64,000 nucleotides of DNA from Verrucomicrobiota bacterium (GTDB lineage: Bacteria > Verrucomicrobiota > Verrucomicrobiia > Methylacidiphilales > JBCCWR01). How positions within the stretch are numbered: position 1 is the stretch's first letter; each line of letters opens with the position of its first letter. The notes beneath the pieces are model-generated. The model searched no databases. It was not told where the DNA came from and was given only the letters and a program-made list of their open reading frames with translations. Position numbers and translations under genes: made by a program. Shown in pieces: positions 18,108-28,327 of this stretch. The stretch spans positions 1 through 64,000 of the forward strand of contig JBCCXA010000020.1 of assembly GCA_039192515.1 (NCBI GenBank), in the 5' to 3' direction.

Positions 18108-18578
18108 GTGAATCAAAGTTTTGACCGTCCTACATTGCCCGCAGTTGGTTGGGTGAAGAGTCTAAAAGGTGATGATAGGGAGCTACTGGCTACCTACGGT
18201 GAGTTTATATCCGTAGAGCCTGACCATGACCTTATTAGACAAGGCGACCAACAGGATAATCTCTATTTAGTGATTGCAGGTTCTTTAGAGGTTAGGCGAG
18301 AGGGTATTGATAGGGACATTATTGTGGGAAGTATTAAGGAAGGAGAATCGATAGGCGAGATCAGTATCTTTGATCCTGGCGAAGCAAGTGCAAGCGTGAG
18401 AGCATATGAGTTTTCCCAAATCTGGCGTATTAGTCGCGAGAACCTCAATTCATTTTTAACTGATAATCAAGGGGCTGGAGTATTTTTAATGGTAGAGTTG
18501 AATCACATTCTAAGTAAAAGGCTTCGCAAGTTGAATGCACTCTTAGTAGATGCAAAGAGTGCCCCCTTCAGCGGATAA
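18108..18578 (+). CDS. Stand-alone cyclic-nucleotide-binding domain protein
   Basis: The 156-residue product, read from a GTG, is a single cNMP-binding beta-barrel of the Crp/Fnr sensor type. It has HDLIRQGDQQDNLYLVIAGSL at residues 39-59 and GESIGEISIFDPGEASASVRA at 83-103. There is no helix-turn-helix, so it is not a DNA-binding regulator by itself. The phosphate-cassette arginine expected in true cAMP binders appears replaced (GEASASVRA), so the ligand is uncertain. It precedes ppdK on the same strand. Confidence 0.8.
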   Translation: MNQSFDRPTLPAVGWVKSLKGDDRELLATYGEFISVEPDHDLIRQGDQQDNLYLVIAGSLEVRREGIDRDIIVGSIKEGESIGEISIFDPGEASASVRAYEFSQIWRISRENLNSFLTDNQGAGVFLMVELNHILSKRLRKLNALLVDAKSAPFSG

Positions 18579-18666
18579 TAAGTAATAAAGCAATGATGAT
18601 GGACTGATTTCTGGGAAGATATTTTTCAGCAAGATCTAGGTCTGTGATTAATAAATTGGAAAAATT

Positions 18667-21624
18667 ATGGCAAAAAGAGTAACTAAAAAGAAAGCTGCTA
18701 AAAAGGCTGCAACGAGAGCGAAGAAAGTCGCTTCGAAAAAAGTTGTTAAAAAGGCAACGAAGAAGGCTTCTAGTAAGAAGAAGGTAGCCCTTAAAAAGGC
18801 GCAGAAAAAGGCTGTTAATAAAAAAGCCGTAACAAAATCTAAGAAGGTAGTAACTAAGCCCAAGAAGGCAGTAGGTAAGGCCAAGAAAGCCGCGAGCAAG
18901 GCTCCTACTAAGAAACTAAATAAGGGTAAATATGTTTACTTCTTTGGTGGTAATAATGCAGATGGCCATGGCAAAATGAAGGAGCTCCTTGGCGGTAAGG
19001 GAGCAAATCTTGCCGAAATGTGTCGCATAGGTCTGCCAGTTCCTGGTGGGTTTACAATTACAACAGATGTTTGCACCTATTACTACGACAACGGCTTGAA
19101 ATATCCCAAAGAGCTCAGCAAACAAATAGACGACGTCATTCGTAAGCTTGAGAAAGTCATGGGTAAAAAATTTGGCGATCTAAGTGACCCACTACTGCTA
19201 GCCGTTCGTTCTGGGGCACGCGAGTCGATGCCCGGGATGATGGATACTATTTTAAACTTGGGCTTGAACGATGACACTGTTGAAGGTCTAGCGGCCAAGA
19301 GTGGGAATGAACGTTTTGCTTGGGACTGTTACCGTCGCTTCATCCAAATGTATGGAGATGTTGTCATGGGTGTGCAAAAGCGTGAAGGAGAAGAGCATGA
19401 GCCATTTGAGCAAGTTATCGAAGCGCTTAAATATGAGGTGCTAAATGATCCGCATGCAGAAGATACAGATTTAGATGCAACCTCTCTTAAGGAACTAGTG
19501 TCAAGGTTTAAAAATTTGGTCCTAGAAAGAACTGGCAAGAGTTTTCCTCATAATCCAATGGATCAATTGATGGGTGCTGTCACAGCAGTCTTTGGTTCGT
19601 GGAACAATGAGCGCGCGATCATTTACCGCCAGAAGTATGGTATCCCCGCTTCATGGGGAACTGCTGTAAATGTTCAGGCTATGGTCTTTGGAAATATGGG
19701 TGAAACTAGCGGTTCAGGGGTTGCTTTCACACGTGATCCGGCTACTGGTGAAAAAGTTCTCTATGGTGAATTCCTAGTAAACGCGCAAGGTGAAGATGTG
19801 GTGGCAGGCGTTCGTACTCCGCATCCAGTAAAAGAAATGGAAACAAAGCTTCCTGAAGCATATAAAGGTCTCTTAAAAGTCCAAAAAGTGTTGGAAAATC
19901 ACTTCAAGGACATGCAGGACTTTGAATTTACAGTTCAGGAGAAAACGCTTTACATGTTGCAAACTCGTAATGGAAAGCGTACCGGTATGGCTGCGGTTCG
20001 TATTGCCTGTGAGATGGTCAAGGAACGCTTGATTACTCAAGATATGGCAGTCAAGCGCATTGATGCAGATTCGCTTTCCCAGATGTTGACTCCGATCTTT
20101 GACCGTGAAGGCGTAGCAAATGCTCGAATCATAGCGAAAGGCCTTCCTGCTGGTCCAGGTGCTGCAACGGGTAAAATTTATTTTAATGCCAATGAGGCAG
20201 CCGAAGCAGTCGAACAGCATGGTGAAAAGGTGCTTCTGGTGCGCGTCGAAACTTCCCCTGAAGATATCCGAGGAATGTTAGCCGCCGAAGGTATTTTGAC
20301 TGCACGTGGTGGGGTAAGTTCTCATGCAGCGCTAGTAGCTCGCCAAATGGGTAAAGTGTGTGTCTGCGGCGCTGGAGCTCTACAAGTCAATTACGATCAT
20401 CAAACGTTGACGGTAGAAGGAGTGATCTATGAGAAGGGAGACTACCTCTCAATTGATGGCTCTTCGGGTGAAGTTTTTGCGGGTAAATTGGAAACAGCCC
20501 CATCGGAGATTGTCCAAGTCCTCATACAGAAAAGTCTAGATTCCAAAGAGAGCTATACTTTCAAGCTTTATGATCAGCTTATGAAGTGGGCAGATAAGTA
20601 TCGCAAGTTAAATATACGCACCAATGCTGATCAGCCCGGACAAGTTGAGAATGCAGTAGCCTTTGGCGCTAAAGGAATTGGGTTGTGTCGCACAGAACAT
20701 ATGTTCTTTGAAGGCGACCGTATCGATGCAGTTCGTGAAATGATTCTAGCGCAAAGTGAAGAAGATAGACGTGTTGCTTTAGATAAATTGCTGCCATTTC
20801 AACGCTCAGACTTTGAGGGTATTTTTACAGCGCTCAAGGGGCTGCCTGGTACTATACGGCTACTAGATCCTCCCTTGCATGAGTTCCTGCCTCATGACGA
20901 GGCTTCACAGGTAGACTTAGCAAGAAAATTGGGTGTTGAGGTTGAGCTTGTCGCAAAGCGTGTTAATGATCTTCATGAGATGAATCCTATGCTAGGGCAT
21001 CGCGGCTGTCGTTTGGGCATGGTTTACCCAGAAATAACGGAGATGCAGTCCCGAGCGATTTTTGAAGCTGCTGTAGCGGTTGCCAAAAAGGGTATTAAAG
21101 TGGTGCCCGAAATTATGGTACCTCTTGTGGGCTTTGATAAAGAGCTTGAGTCACAGAAGGTTGTTATTGACCGAGTGGCCAAAGAGGTCTTTAAGGCTGA
21201 AGGTAAGAAGATCAATTACCTAGTAGGAACAATGATTGAAATTCCTAGGGCTTGCATGGCTGCGGATCAGATCGCATCTGTTGCCGAGTTCTTTAGCTTT
21301 GGAACTAACGATCTAACACAAACTGGTCTAGGTATGAGTCGTGATGATTCTGGTTCGTTCTTACCGCATTATCAAAATGCAGAGATAGTCAAACAGAATC
21401 CATTTGCTGCTCTTGATCAAGAGGGTGTCGGTGAACTTATGAAAATTGGTATTGAGCGTGCGCATAAAACCAAGCCCAATATTAAACTTGGCATTTGTGG
21501 TGAGCATGGGGGTGAGCCCAGTTCAGTTAAGTTCTGTCACCACATTGGCTTAGACTATGTAAGCTGCTCTCCATTTAGGGTGCCGATTGCAAGACTGGCG
21601 GCTGCTCAGGCAGCATTGGCATGA
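18667..21624 (+). CDS. ppdK: Pyruvate, phosphate dikinase with histone-like lysine-rich N-terminal tail
   Basis: PpdK interconverts pyruvate and PEP using ATP and phosphate. The core starts at residue 88 (KYVYFFG) and follows the family: [28 protein letters not shown], the swivelling domain with the phosphorylated His553 in [16 protein letters not shown], and the PEP domain ending with Cys944 in [12 protein letters not shown]. The first 87 residues are an added tail in which about 36 are lysine, mixed with Ala, Val, Thr and Ser, as in histone H1-like tails. The frame is continuous and the ATG is the first available, so the tail is probably translated. A terminator follows at 21651-21679. Confidence 0.95.
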   Translation: MAKRVTKKKAAKKAATRAKKVASKKVVKKATKKASSKKKVALKKAQKKAVNKKAVTKSKKVVTKPKKAVGKAKKAASKAPTKKLNKGKYVYFFGGNNADGHGKMKELLGGKGANLAEMCRIGLPVPGGFTITTDVCTYYYDNGLKYPKELSKQIDDVIRKLEKVMGKKFGDLSDPLLLAVRSGARESMPGMMDTILNLGLNDDTVEGLAAKSGNERFAWDCYRRFIQMYGDVVMGVQKREGEEHEPFEQVIEALKYEVLNDPHAEDTDLDATSLKELVSRFKNLVLERTGKSFPHNPMDQLMGAVTAVFGSWNNERAIIYRQKYGIPASWGTAVNVQAMVFGNMGETSGSGVAFTRDPATGEKVLYGEFLVNAQGEDVVAGVRTPHPVKEMETKLPEAYKGLLKVQKVLENHFKDMQDFEFTVQEKTLYMLQTRNGKRTGMAAVRIACEMVKERLITQDMAVKRIDADSLSQMLTPIFDREGVANARIIAKGLPAGPGAATGKIYFNANEAAEAVEQHGEKVLLVRVETSPEDIRGMLAAEGILTARGGVSSHAALVARQMGKVCVCGAGALQVNYDHQTLTVEGVIYEKGDYLSIDGSSGEVFAGKLETAPSEIVQVLIQKSLDSKESYTFKLYDQLMKWADKYRKLNIRTNADQPGQVENAVAFGAKGIGLCRTEHMFFEGDRIDAVREMILAQSEEDRRVALDKLLPFQRSDFEGIFTALKGLPGTIRLLDPPLHEFLPHDEASQVDLARKLGVEVELVAKRVNDLHEMNPMLGHRGCRLGMVYPEITEMQSRAIFEAAVAVAKKGIKVVPEIMVPLVGFDKELESQKVVIDRVAKEVFKAEGKKINYLVGTMIEIPRACMAADQIASVAEFFSFGTNDLTQTGLGMSRDDSGSFLPHYQNAEIVKQNPFAALDQEGVGELMKIGIERAHKTKPNIKLGICGEHGGEPSSVKFCHHIGLDYVSCSPFRVPIARLAAAQAALA

Positions 21625-21650
21625 GCTAGGTTTATTGAACTAGAAAATAT

Positions 21651-21679
21651 AAAGGCGGAGGTTACACTTCCGCCTTTTT
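21651..21679 (+). terminator. Rho-independent terminator after ppdK
   Basis: AAAGGCGGA pairs with TCCGCCTTT around a ~9-base loop and is followed by TT. Confidence 0.8.
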
Positions 21680-21857
21680 GCCATTGTAAATCTATCACTC
21701 TTTATAAATGTAGTATCTTTATGGAACTTGAGACTAGAAATTGGTTTATATGCCGAATAGCCTTGCAGCTTCTGGGATTATTGTATAATGAAACTCAAGA
21801 CTCGTGTTTTTAGCCACGGGTTATCACTTGGGTTCTCAATGGGCTTAATTATCAGAC

Positions 21858-22697
21858 ATGGCATCAGATCGTAAAGAAGGCGCGCTAGCAACTTATCTCG
21901 AAGAGATTAGTAAAATACCTTTGTTAAGTCAGAAGGACGAGGTGCGTATTGCGAAAAAGATCCAGAGCGGAGATACGAAAGCGCGTGAGGAGATGATTCA
22001 AGCTAACCTTCGTCTAGTTGTTAAAATTGCTAATGAGTATTCAGGCTTTGGGTTGCCTACTTTGGATCTTATTTCCGAGGGAAACATTGGTTTGATGAAG
22101 GCGGTAGAGCGATTTGATCCTACTATGGGAAATAAATTTAGCACTTATGCAGCGTGGTGGATCAAACAAGGTATCAAGCGTGCTTTAGCCAATCAAAGCA
22201 AGACAATTCGGTTGCCAGTGCATCTGGTGGACAAACTTGCGAAAATGCGTCGTTTAACCATGCAGCTAACAGAAGAGCTTGGTCGTGAACCAAATGATGA
22301 TGAGTTGGCGGAGGAGCTTGATGTTAGTAAAAAGAAGTTGGCTAAGCTGAAGAGAGTTTCCATGAAACCTTCTTCTCTCAATACGCTTATAGGAGACGAA
22401 GATGCAACAGAGCTTGGTGAAATTATTCCTGATGATAATGCCCCAGACCCTTCTACAGCATTGCTCAGCAAAAACATGCAGCATGCCATGAGTCAGGTTT
22501 GGGATGTGCTAGATAAACGGGAGAAAACTATCTTATCGTTACGCTTTCCGATGGACGGAAGTAAAGAAATGACTCTAGAAGAGATTGGGGTTAAGTTAAA
22601 AGTTACCAGGGAAAGGATTCGTCAATTGCAGAACCAAGCTTTACGTAAGATGCGGGATGCTATAGAAAAGAAGGATAATCAAAAAGGCGTATTATGA
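21858..22697 (+). CDS. Sigma-70 family RNA polymerase sigma factor (RpoD/RpoS-like)
   Basis: The 279-residue factor starts straight at region 1.2 ([19 protein letters not shown]) and lacks region 1.1. It has region 2 ([39 protein letters not shown] and [13 protein letters not shown]), region 3 ([14 protein letters not shown]), and region 4 with the [23 protein letters not shown]. It directs core polymerase to -10/-35 type promoters. The compact length fits a group 2 or alternative factor, but it could be the main factor if no longer RpoD exists elsewhere. The stop overlaps the apt start by four bases. Confidence 0.92.
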   Translation: MASDRKEGALATYLEEISKIPLLSQKDEVRIAKKIQSGDTKAREEMIQANLRLVVKIANEYSGFGLPTLDLISEGNIGLMKAVERFDPTMGNKFSTYAAWWIKQGIKRALANQSKTIRLPVHLVDKLAKMRRLTMQLTEELGREPNDDELAEELDVSKKKLAKLKRVSMKPSSLNTLIGDEDATELGEIIPDDNAPDPSTALLSKNMQHAMSQVWDVLDKREKTILSLRFPMDGSKEMTLEEIGVKLKVTRERIRQLQNQALRKMRDAIEKKDNQKGVL

Positions 22698-23236
22698 CAT
22701 TTGCAATCTTAAATGGTGCTAAAGAAAGAATAAAGTCAGCGGTTAGGGATATTCCTGATTTTCCAATAGAGGGCGTTGTTTTTAAAGATATTACACCCAT
22801 ACTTGAAAACGCTGATTTATTTCGGCTGATTATCTCACTGCTATCCGAACGTTATAAGAGCAAAAGTATCGAGCGCGTAGTAGCGATTGATGCTAGAGGC
22901 TTTTTGATTGGGAGCGCTTTAGCCTATGTTCTTGGAGTGGGAGTGGCAATAGTGCGCAAGAAAGGTAAATTGCCTCATAGGACAATATCAGCTTCTTATT
23001 CATTAGAGTATGGAGAGGCAACTGTGGAAATGCATGAGGACTCGATTGAAGAGGGTCAGCGGGTCTTGATTATAGATGATGTGTTGGCTACAGGCGGAAC
23101 GATGGGAGCTTCTATCGATTTGGTTCAGCGCTTGGGAGGAAAAGTGGTCGAGTGCGCGTTCTTGATGGAGTTAGGCTTTTTGAATGGACGAAAAAAGCTG
23201 GGGGATCAACCCGTATTTTCAATACTGGAATACTAG
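22694..23236 (+). CDS. apt: Adenine phosphoribosyltransferase
   Basis: Apt salvages adenine to AMP with PRPP. The 180-residue protein has [16 protein letters not shown] at residues 17-32, [27 protein letters not shown] and the PRPP loop [14 protein letters not shown], all canonical. Its ATG overlaps the sigma-factor stop (ATGA), so translation is likely coupled to the sigma gene, an unusual partner. It converges on msrA with four bases between the stops. Confidence 0.96.
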   Translation: MTFAILNGAKERIKSAVRDIPDFPIEGVVFKDITPILENADLFRLIISLLSERYKSKSIERVVAIDARGFLIGSALAYVLGVGVAIVRKKGKLPHRTISASYSLEYGEATVEMHEDSIEEGQRVLIIDDVLATGGTMGASIDLVQRLGGKVVECAFLMELGFLNGRKKLGDQPVFSILEY

Positions 23237-23240
23237 TTTT

Positions 23241-23780
23241 CTAACATTTATTACTTTTTAATAGCCTATCTATTTTTTCTATCTTGGGCTGAATTACAAA
23301 CTGGCAATATCCTACTTGAGGATTTGTATCGAAGTAGTTTTGGTGATAGCCTTCAGCAGGATAAAAATGCTCAGCTGGTGTGATCTCGGTCACGATTGGT
23401 GAGTTAAAATGACCTGAACGATCCCACTTTTCTTTAGACTGTCTAGCTTGCTCAAGTTGTTCATTAGAATGAGTGAAAATGGCTGATCTATATTGAGTGC
23501 CCGTGTCAGCACCCTGTCTGTTTAGGGTCGTGGGGTCGTGCATTTGCCAGAAATGATCTAATAACTCCTCATACGAAATAACTCGAGAGTCAAAAATTAA
23601 TTTTGCAACTTCGGCGTGTTGAGTTTTACCAGTGCAAATATCATCGTAAGTTGGATTTTCAGTTTTTCCGCCTGTATAACCAGAGGTGACTTTATGTACA
23701 CCTGGTATGCGCTGGAAAACAGCCTCTGTGCACCAGAAGCATCCCGCTCCAAGAGTTGCTAAGGTAAGTTCATTACTCAT
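23241..23780 (-). CDS. msrA: Peptide methionine-S-sulfoxide reductase
   Basis: MsrA repairs S-methionine sulfoxide in proteins using thioredoxin. The 179-residue enzyme has the catalytic GAGCFWCTEAVF with Cys14 at its start, then GYTGGKTENPTYDDICTGKTQHAE and FWQMHDPTTLNRQGADTGTQYRS. A Cys at the extreme C-terminus (KSNKC) could act in recycling. It follows xerD in the purC-xerD-msrA strand order, separated by a hairpin, so cotranscription is uncertain. Confidence 0.96.
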   Translation of the reverse strand: MSNELTLATLGAGCFWCTEAVFQRIPGVHKVTSGYTGGKTENPTYDDICTGKTQHAEVAKLIFDSRVISYEELLDHFWQMHDPTTLNRQGADTGTQYRSAIFTHSNEQLEQARQSKEKWDRSGHFNSPIVTEITPAEHFYPAEGYHQNYFDTNPQVGYCQFVIQPKIEKIDRLLKSNKC

Positions 23781-23799
23781 AATACAAGTATAACATAGG

Positions 23800-23818
23800 A
23801 TTTTGGCACAGCCAAAAT
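23800..23818 (-). terminator. Hairpin between xerD and msrA
   Basis: ATTTTGGC and GCCAAAAT form perfect 8-bp arms around three bases. There is no strong T run, so it may be a weak terminator of xerD or an RNA-stability element in the msrA leader. Confidence 0.4.
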
Positions 23819-23838
23819 ACCTTCATAAGGTCAGTATC

Positions 23839-24777
23839 CTAAGAGTCATAGCGGTTTTTCTTAAGATTAGCTCTGGGATGAAAGTTTTGATGCACTTGGC
23901 GGAGCCTAGTGTGTTCTATCTGCGTATAGATTTCCGTGGTACTTATATTTGCATGGCCTAGCAATTCTTGGATAACCCTGAGGTCTGCTCCATGGCTCAG
24001 CATATGGGTGGCAAAGGAGTGTCTAAGTAAATGAGGATATACATTTTTTTGAATGCCTGCATTCTGGACGATGGTTTTGACGACTTGCCAGATTCTTGCG
24101 TTGGTGAGCCTTGAGCCAAGACGAGAAAGAAAAACCTCACTACCTGATTTAGAGGTGAGAAGCTTAGGTCTTGAGTGTGTGAGATAATAGTCTATGGCTT
24201 CGGAGGCCTTTTGTCCGATTAAGACGAGACGCTCCTTATTTCCTTTTCCTATCACTTGAAGAGTGTTTTCTGTTAGGTTTAGACATTCCGTTCGCATATT
24301 AGCTAGCTCACTAATTCGCAACCCACAGGCATAGAGTGTTTCTAGAATAGCGCGATCACGGTTTCCTAGAATTGTGTCTGAGAATGGGAAAGAAAGAATA
24401 GTGGAAACTTCCTCTTCGGAAAGGATTTCAGGTAAGTAACGATAGAGTTTTGGTATGTCCAGACAGATGGCAATGTCTCGGGAGATTATTTTTTCTTGGT
24501 GTAAAAAGCGAAAAAAATTTCTTAGGGTAACGACTTCGTTCTTTAGGGATGCGGGAGAAAGTTTTCGAGATTTCTTTTGAATGGCAAGGTAGTTTTGAAT
24601 ATCCCTTAGGGATAATTGATCCCAAACTCGGTTGCAGTTTAGCTCTGTCGAAACCCATTTGCCAAAGCGCTCGAGCACTGCACGGTTAAGGAGCTGAGTA
24701 TTTGTAGAATGCCCTTTTTCCATGGCTAGGTAAGCGAGACAATCTTCAAGAGTCTGCCAGATTTCAGGCGTATTCAA
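23839..24777 (-). CDS. xerD: Tyrosine site-specific recombinase, Xer type
   Basis: The 312-residue recombinase has an N-terminal SAM-like core-binding domain (residues 5-90) and a catalytic domain. The latter shows LYACGLRISELANM (first catalytic Arg), PHLLRHSFATHMLSHGADLRVIQ (His-x-x-Arg) and LLGHANISTTEIYTQ (His and nucleophilic Tyr). Xer recombinases resolve chromosome dimers at dif. The position within a purC operon and the full-length, intact domains argue for a housekeeping role rather than a phage integrase. XerC and XerD are not easily told apart, so the symbol is tentative. The start lies 7 bases after the purC stop. Confidence 0.88.
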   Translation of the reverse strand: MNTPEIWQTLEDCLAYLAMEKGHSTNTQLLNRAVLERFGKWVSTELNCNRVWDQLSLRDIQNYLAIQKKSRKLSPASLKNEVVTLRNFFRFLHQEKIISRDIAICLDIPKLYRYLPEILSEEEVSTILSFPFSDTILGNRDRAILETLYACGLRISELANMRTECLNLTENTLQVIGKGNKERLVLIGQKASEAIDYYLTHSRPKLLTSKSGSEVFLSRLGSRLTNARIWQVVKTIVQNAGIQKNVYPHLLRHSFATHMLSHGADLRVIQELLGHANISTTEIYTQIEHTRLRQVHQNFHPRANLKKNRYDS

Positions 24778-24783
24778 GTGGCC

Positions 24784-25644
24784 TTACCAATGGGGTTTTT
24801 GATTTGTAATGCGCTTATATGCTTCAAGATATTTCTCCTGTGTTTTTTGAATGATTTCTAAGGGTAATTCAGGTCCAGGTGGCTGTTGATTCCAATTGGA
24901 TAACGAGAGGAGATAATCACGTACGAATTGTTTATCGAAGCTGGGCTGTGATTTGCCGGTCTGGTAACCATCCAAGGGCCAGAAGCGGGAGCTGTCAGGT
25001 GTTAGGATTTCGTCTATAAGTAGTAATTTCCCATCGTCTGTTGTGCCGAATTCGAATTTAGTATCGGCTAGTAGAATGCCTTGTGACTTGGCGTGAGCAT
25101 GAGCCCAATGGTAAATTTCTAAAGAAGTTTGTTTAACTTGTTGGTAAATTTCTTCTCCTACCATCTCTGCTGCATGTGACTCATCCAGCGGTAGATCATG
25201 TCCTTCTTGGGCCTTAGTAGAAGGTGTGAAAATAGGCTCTGGCAATTGAGATGATTCTGATAAATGATCAGGCAGATAATAACCCTGGACCCTTGGGTGC
25301 CTTTGAAACGCTTTCCAAGCGGATCCTGCGAGATAACCGCGGACAATGCACTCAATGGATAAGGGTGTTGTTTGGTGACACAAGGTAGTGCGATTTTCCC
25401 AGCTTGGCTGATGGAGTGACCCAGGGAGTTCATAAGAGATGACATGGTGGGCTATGTGTTTGGGTAGGTTATCAAACCAGTAGCGTGACATCTGTGTCAG
25501 AACTATCCCTTTTTCTGGTATAGGATTAGGCAAAATAACATCAAAGGCAGAGATACGATCGCTAGCAACTAGAAGAATTTGATCATTGTATAAGTAAACA
25601 TTGCGAACTTTTCCTTGATGCATGAGCTGAGGCTTGTTGGACAT
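24784..25644 (-). CDS. purC: SAICAR synthetase
   Basis: PurC joins aspartate to CAIR in purine synthesis. The product is 286 residues from the ATG at 25644 (MSNKPQLMHQGKVRNVY). A TTG at 25680 would add 12 residues of doubtful homology. Motifs are GKVRNVYLYNDQILLVASDRIS, CIVRGYLAGSAWKAF, and DTKFEFGTTDDGKLLLIDEILTPDSSRFW near residues 190-220. The sequence is the longer ~300-residue form. It leads xerD by seven bases. Confidence 0.95.
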   Translation of the reverse strand: MSNKPQLMHQGKVRNVYLYNDQILLVASDRISAFDVILPNPIPEKGIVLTQMSRYWFDNLPKHIAHHVISYELPGSLHQPSWENRTTLCHQTTPLSIECIVRGYLAGSAWKAFQRHPRVQGYYLPDHLSESSQLPEPIFTPSTKAQEGHDLPLDESHAAEMVGEEIYQQVKQTSLEIYHWAHAHAKSQGILLADTKFEFGTTDDGKLLLIDEILTPDSSRFWPLDGYQTGKSQPSFDKQFVRDYLLSLSNWNQQPPGPELPLEIIQKTQEKYLEAYKRITNQKPHW

Positions 25645-25863
25645 CGAGCTAGGATAGGGGTGGATCCTCCATTCTGCCAAAAAAAAAGACTTTTCTGACG
25701 CAAATCGAGCTTTAAGAGCTCTATTTAAGAACCCCTCCAGCTGTTAAAATAGTCAAGTTGGCTCTCGATAAGGCAATTTCAATAAAATATTGTCTTAGTT
25801 TTTGATTATAAAGGACTTCGCAATTTTTGTTGAATCGCAGGCGAAATTGCTTAACCTATCACT

Positions 25864-27318
25864 ATGAGACCAACTCCCCCCGCCGGTATGCGCCCTGGAG
25901 GAGGGCGGCCACCTGGATTTAACAGGCCTCCTGTAAGACCTAGTGCCCCTGCGGCGGCTGCGCCTAAGCAGCAAGTAGTTGCACCGGTTCCAGCAGCCCC
26001 GGCAAGGCCCACGACGGCCCCCGCAAGTGGTGGTGGGAACGCTGCCACAGATTTTATCTTACAGTTTAAGAAACAGCTACTTCCCTACCTGATTCAACGG
26101 ATTGATCCTCAGTTGCTTAATAGTGGAAATGAGAAGATTCTAAGACAGACGATTGAGAGATTGATCGATGAAAAGTTAGCCGCAGATAAGATACCAATTG
26201 GTAGGCAGCTTCGCGAGAAGCTCATGGTGGATGTCATTAATGAGATGATAGGGTTCGGCCCACTTGAGGAATTGCTGAAGGAAGAGACTGTTACGGAAAT
26301 AATGGTCTGTGGGTCACACACGATTTATATTGAGCAATCCGGTAAACTTACACTTTCTCCTGTCAGATTTGTTGATGATGCGAGTTGCCGAAGAGTTATT
26401 GATAAGATTCTCTCTCCCTTGGGTCGGCGAGTCGATGAATCTAGTCCAATTTGCGATGCGCGACTACCTGATGGATCTCGTGTGAATGTAGTAGTGCCTC
26501 CTTGTGCCCTGAATGGTCCTACCATTACTATTCGAAAGTTTAGCAAAAACAAGTTGACCATGGAGCGAATTATCGAGTTCAAATCGATTTCTCGCGGCAT
26601 GGCCATGTTTTTACAAGCCGCTGTTCGTGGCACCTTAAATATAGTGATTTCGGGTGGTACTGGATCAGGCAAAACCACTATGCTAAATGCATTGTCGGGT
26701 TATATCCCTGAGGGTGAACGTATTATAACCATTGAGGATGCCGCTGAACTAGCGTTGCTACAGGATCATGTTGTACGCTTGGAGTCTAAGCCTCCTAATA
26801 TTGAAGGCAAAGGAGCTGTAACGATCAGGGATTTGGTAAAAAGTTCGTTGCGGATGCGGCCTGACCGAATCGTGATAGGTGAGTGTCGGGGTGGCGAGGC
26901 TTTGGATATGATCCAGGCAATGAATACTGGGCACGATGGATCACTTACGACCACACATGCTAATACGCCCCGAGATGCTTTAGCCCGAATTTCCACCTTA
27001 GTGCTCATGGCGGGGATGGACCTTCCGGAAAAAGCAATTAGAGAACAAATAGCAGGGGCCGTCCACTTATTTGTTCAGATTTCCAGACTTCAAGATGGAT
27101 CACGTAAGTGTACTCACATAACAGAGGTTCAAGGGATGGAGGGAAATACCGTAACCTTACAAGATCTTTTCCGTTTTGAACAAGCAGGGCTAACTAATGA
27201 GGGTAAAGTGAAGGGAACGCTAAAAGGATTGGGAATTATACCGAAGTGTATGGATAAGTTAAGGGCGCATGGGGAAAATTTGCCAGTTGAAGTATTTCAA
27301 ACAACTTTAGAGACTTAA
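25864..27318 (+). CDS. cpaF: CpaF/TadA-type secretion ATPase
   Basis: Type IV pilus/Tad secretion ATPase of 484 residues. The first ~60 residues are low-complexity Pro/Ala/Arg. The ATPase core has IGFGPLEELLKEETVTEIMVCG, RLPDGSRVNVVVPPCAL, the Walker A GGTGSGKTTMLNAL near residue 264, an Asp box at ERIITIEDAAEL, and TTHANTPRDALARI. It would power assembly of Flp pili or a related filament from the cytoplasmic face. The ATG has no clear ribosome-binding site, and a second ATG lies eight codons in. tadB follows two bases downstream. Confidence 0.93.
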   Translation: MRPTPPAGMRPGGGRPPGFNRPPVRPSAPAAAAPKQQVVAPVPAAPARPTTAPASGGGNAATDFILQFKKQLLPYLIQRIDPQLLNSGNEKILRQTIERLIDEKLAADKIPIGRQLREKLMVDVINEMIGFGPLEELLKEETVTEIMVCGSHTIYIEQSGKLTLSPVRFVDDASCRRVIDKILSPLGRRVDESSPICDARLPDGSRVNVVVPPCALNGPTITIRKFSKNKLTMERIIEFKSISRGMAMFLQAAVRGTLNIVISGGTGSGKTTMLNALSGYIPEGERIITIEDAAELALLQDHVVRLESKPPNIEGKGAVTIRDLVKSSLRMRPDRIVIGECRGGEALDMIQAMNTGHDGSLTTTHANTPRDALARISTLVLMAGMDLPEKAIREQIAGAVHLFVQISRLQDGSRKCTHITEVQGMEGNTVTLQDLFRFEQAGLTNEGKVKGTLKGLGIIPKCMDKLRAHGENLPVEVFQTTLET

Positions 27319-27320
27319 TT

Positions 27321-28322
27321 ATGGATATAGATCCACTACTAATTGTCATATTAATATCGATTCTCTTCTTTTTCCTGGCAATAGCTGGCGCGGCAGCGTC
27401 TTTTCTGACAAAAAGCGAGAAATCGGTTGTTCAGTCTCGAGTAGAGAAGCTGGCAAAAGTTTCGGAAGATCTCAAGGATGAGCTAAATGCGGGTATACCT
27501 GACCTGCAAGATCAGAAGAAGTCTTTGTTATCTGCTGTTGATTTTACGCCCATTATCACCAAGTTTACTGGGGAGTCTTATTTTACAAGTTTGGAAAGAA
27601 ATCTGGCGCAGGCTGATATCCCTTTACGGGTATCAGAGTATATGACCTTGAGAATTATGATGACTGGGCTTGGAGGGCTTCTTGGACTTGTGTTGGCAAA
27701 CTTTAACTTGTTGGGCATCTTGGGTGCTTTGACCTTTTGGGCGTTAGAAAAAATTATCATTCCCTTTCGCAAAAAAGCTCGTTTAAAGAAGTTTACAGAT
27801 CAGTTAGCTGAATTTTTGATTCTGATAGTTAATTCACTTAGAGCAGGTCAAACATTTGTTCAGGGGTGCATTATTGCCGCAGGAGAGTCCCCTCATCCTA
27901 TTTCGACAGAATTTAAACAGATGATCAAAGAAGTTAACTTGGGTATGCAAGAAACACAGGCCATGGAGAACCTTTTAGTTCGTGTACCAAGTGAAGATCT
28001 AAAAATTGTGGTGAGTGGCTATGTCATTCAAAAGAAGGTTGGAGGAAATTTGGCTGAAATTTTAGAAACGACGGCTGATACAATACGTGAGAGAATAAAG
28101 ATACAGGGCATGATTGATACATTAACCACGCAAGGAAAGCTCTCTGGATTCATTGTTGCAGGGTTACCCTTTTTGATTGGGTTTGCTATTAATGCTATCA
28201 ACCCAGCGTATCTAAGTCCTTTGCTTGTTGAGGGGTTAGGGAAAGTGCTCATAGCGGTTGCTTTGTTGATGCAGATTATAGGGGCTTTTGCTATTAGTCG
28301 AATAGTAACCATAGAAGTTTGA
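27321..28322 (+). CDS. tadB: TadB-like inner-membrane platform protein
   Basis: The 333-residue protein has an N-terminal hydrophobic segment (residues 7-29), two more near 110-145, and a pair near the C-terminus (270-330). The type II secretion F domain between them includes LAEFLILIVNSLRAGQTFVQGC and KVGGNLAEILETTADTIRERI. TadB works with TadC as the membrane platform driven by the CpaF ATPase. It directly follows cpaF and precedes tadC by five bases. Confidence 0.9.
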   Translation: MDIDPLLIVILISILFFFLAIAGAAASFLTKSEKSVVQSRVEKLAKVSEDLKDELNAGIPDLQDQKKSLLSAVDFTPIITKFTGESYFTSLERNLAQADIPLRVSEYMTLRIMMTGLGGLLGLVLANFNLLGILGALTFWALEKIIIPFRKKARLKKFTDQLAEFLILIVNSLRAGQTFVQGCIIAAGESPHPISTEFKQMIKEVNLGMQETQAMENLLVRVPSEDLKIVVSGYVIQKKVGGNLAEILETTADTIRERIKIQGMIDTLTTQGKLSGFIVAGLPFLIGFAINAINPAYLSPLLVEGLGKVLIAVALLMQIIGAFAISRIVTIEV

Positions 28323-28327
28323 TGTAA

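Noticed and set aside
18648-18899. Phenylalanine-rich minus-strand frame at the ppdK start
   Set aside because: It is the complement of the lysine codons in the ppdK tail (AAG/AAA read as CTT/TTT), not a gene.
23799-23820. Hairpin between xerD and msrA as a riboswitch
   Set aside because: Too short and no conserved aptamer; better read as a weak terminator or stability hairpin.
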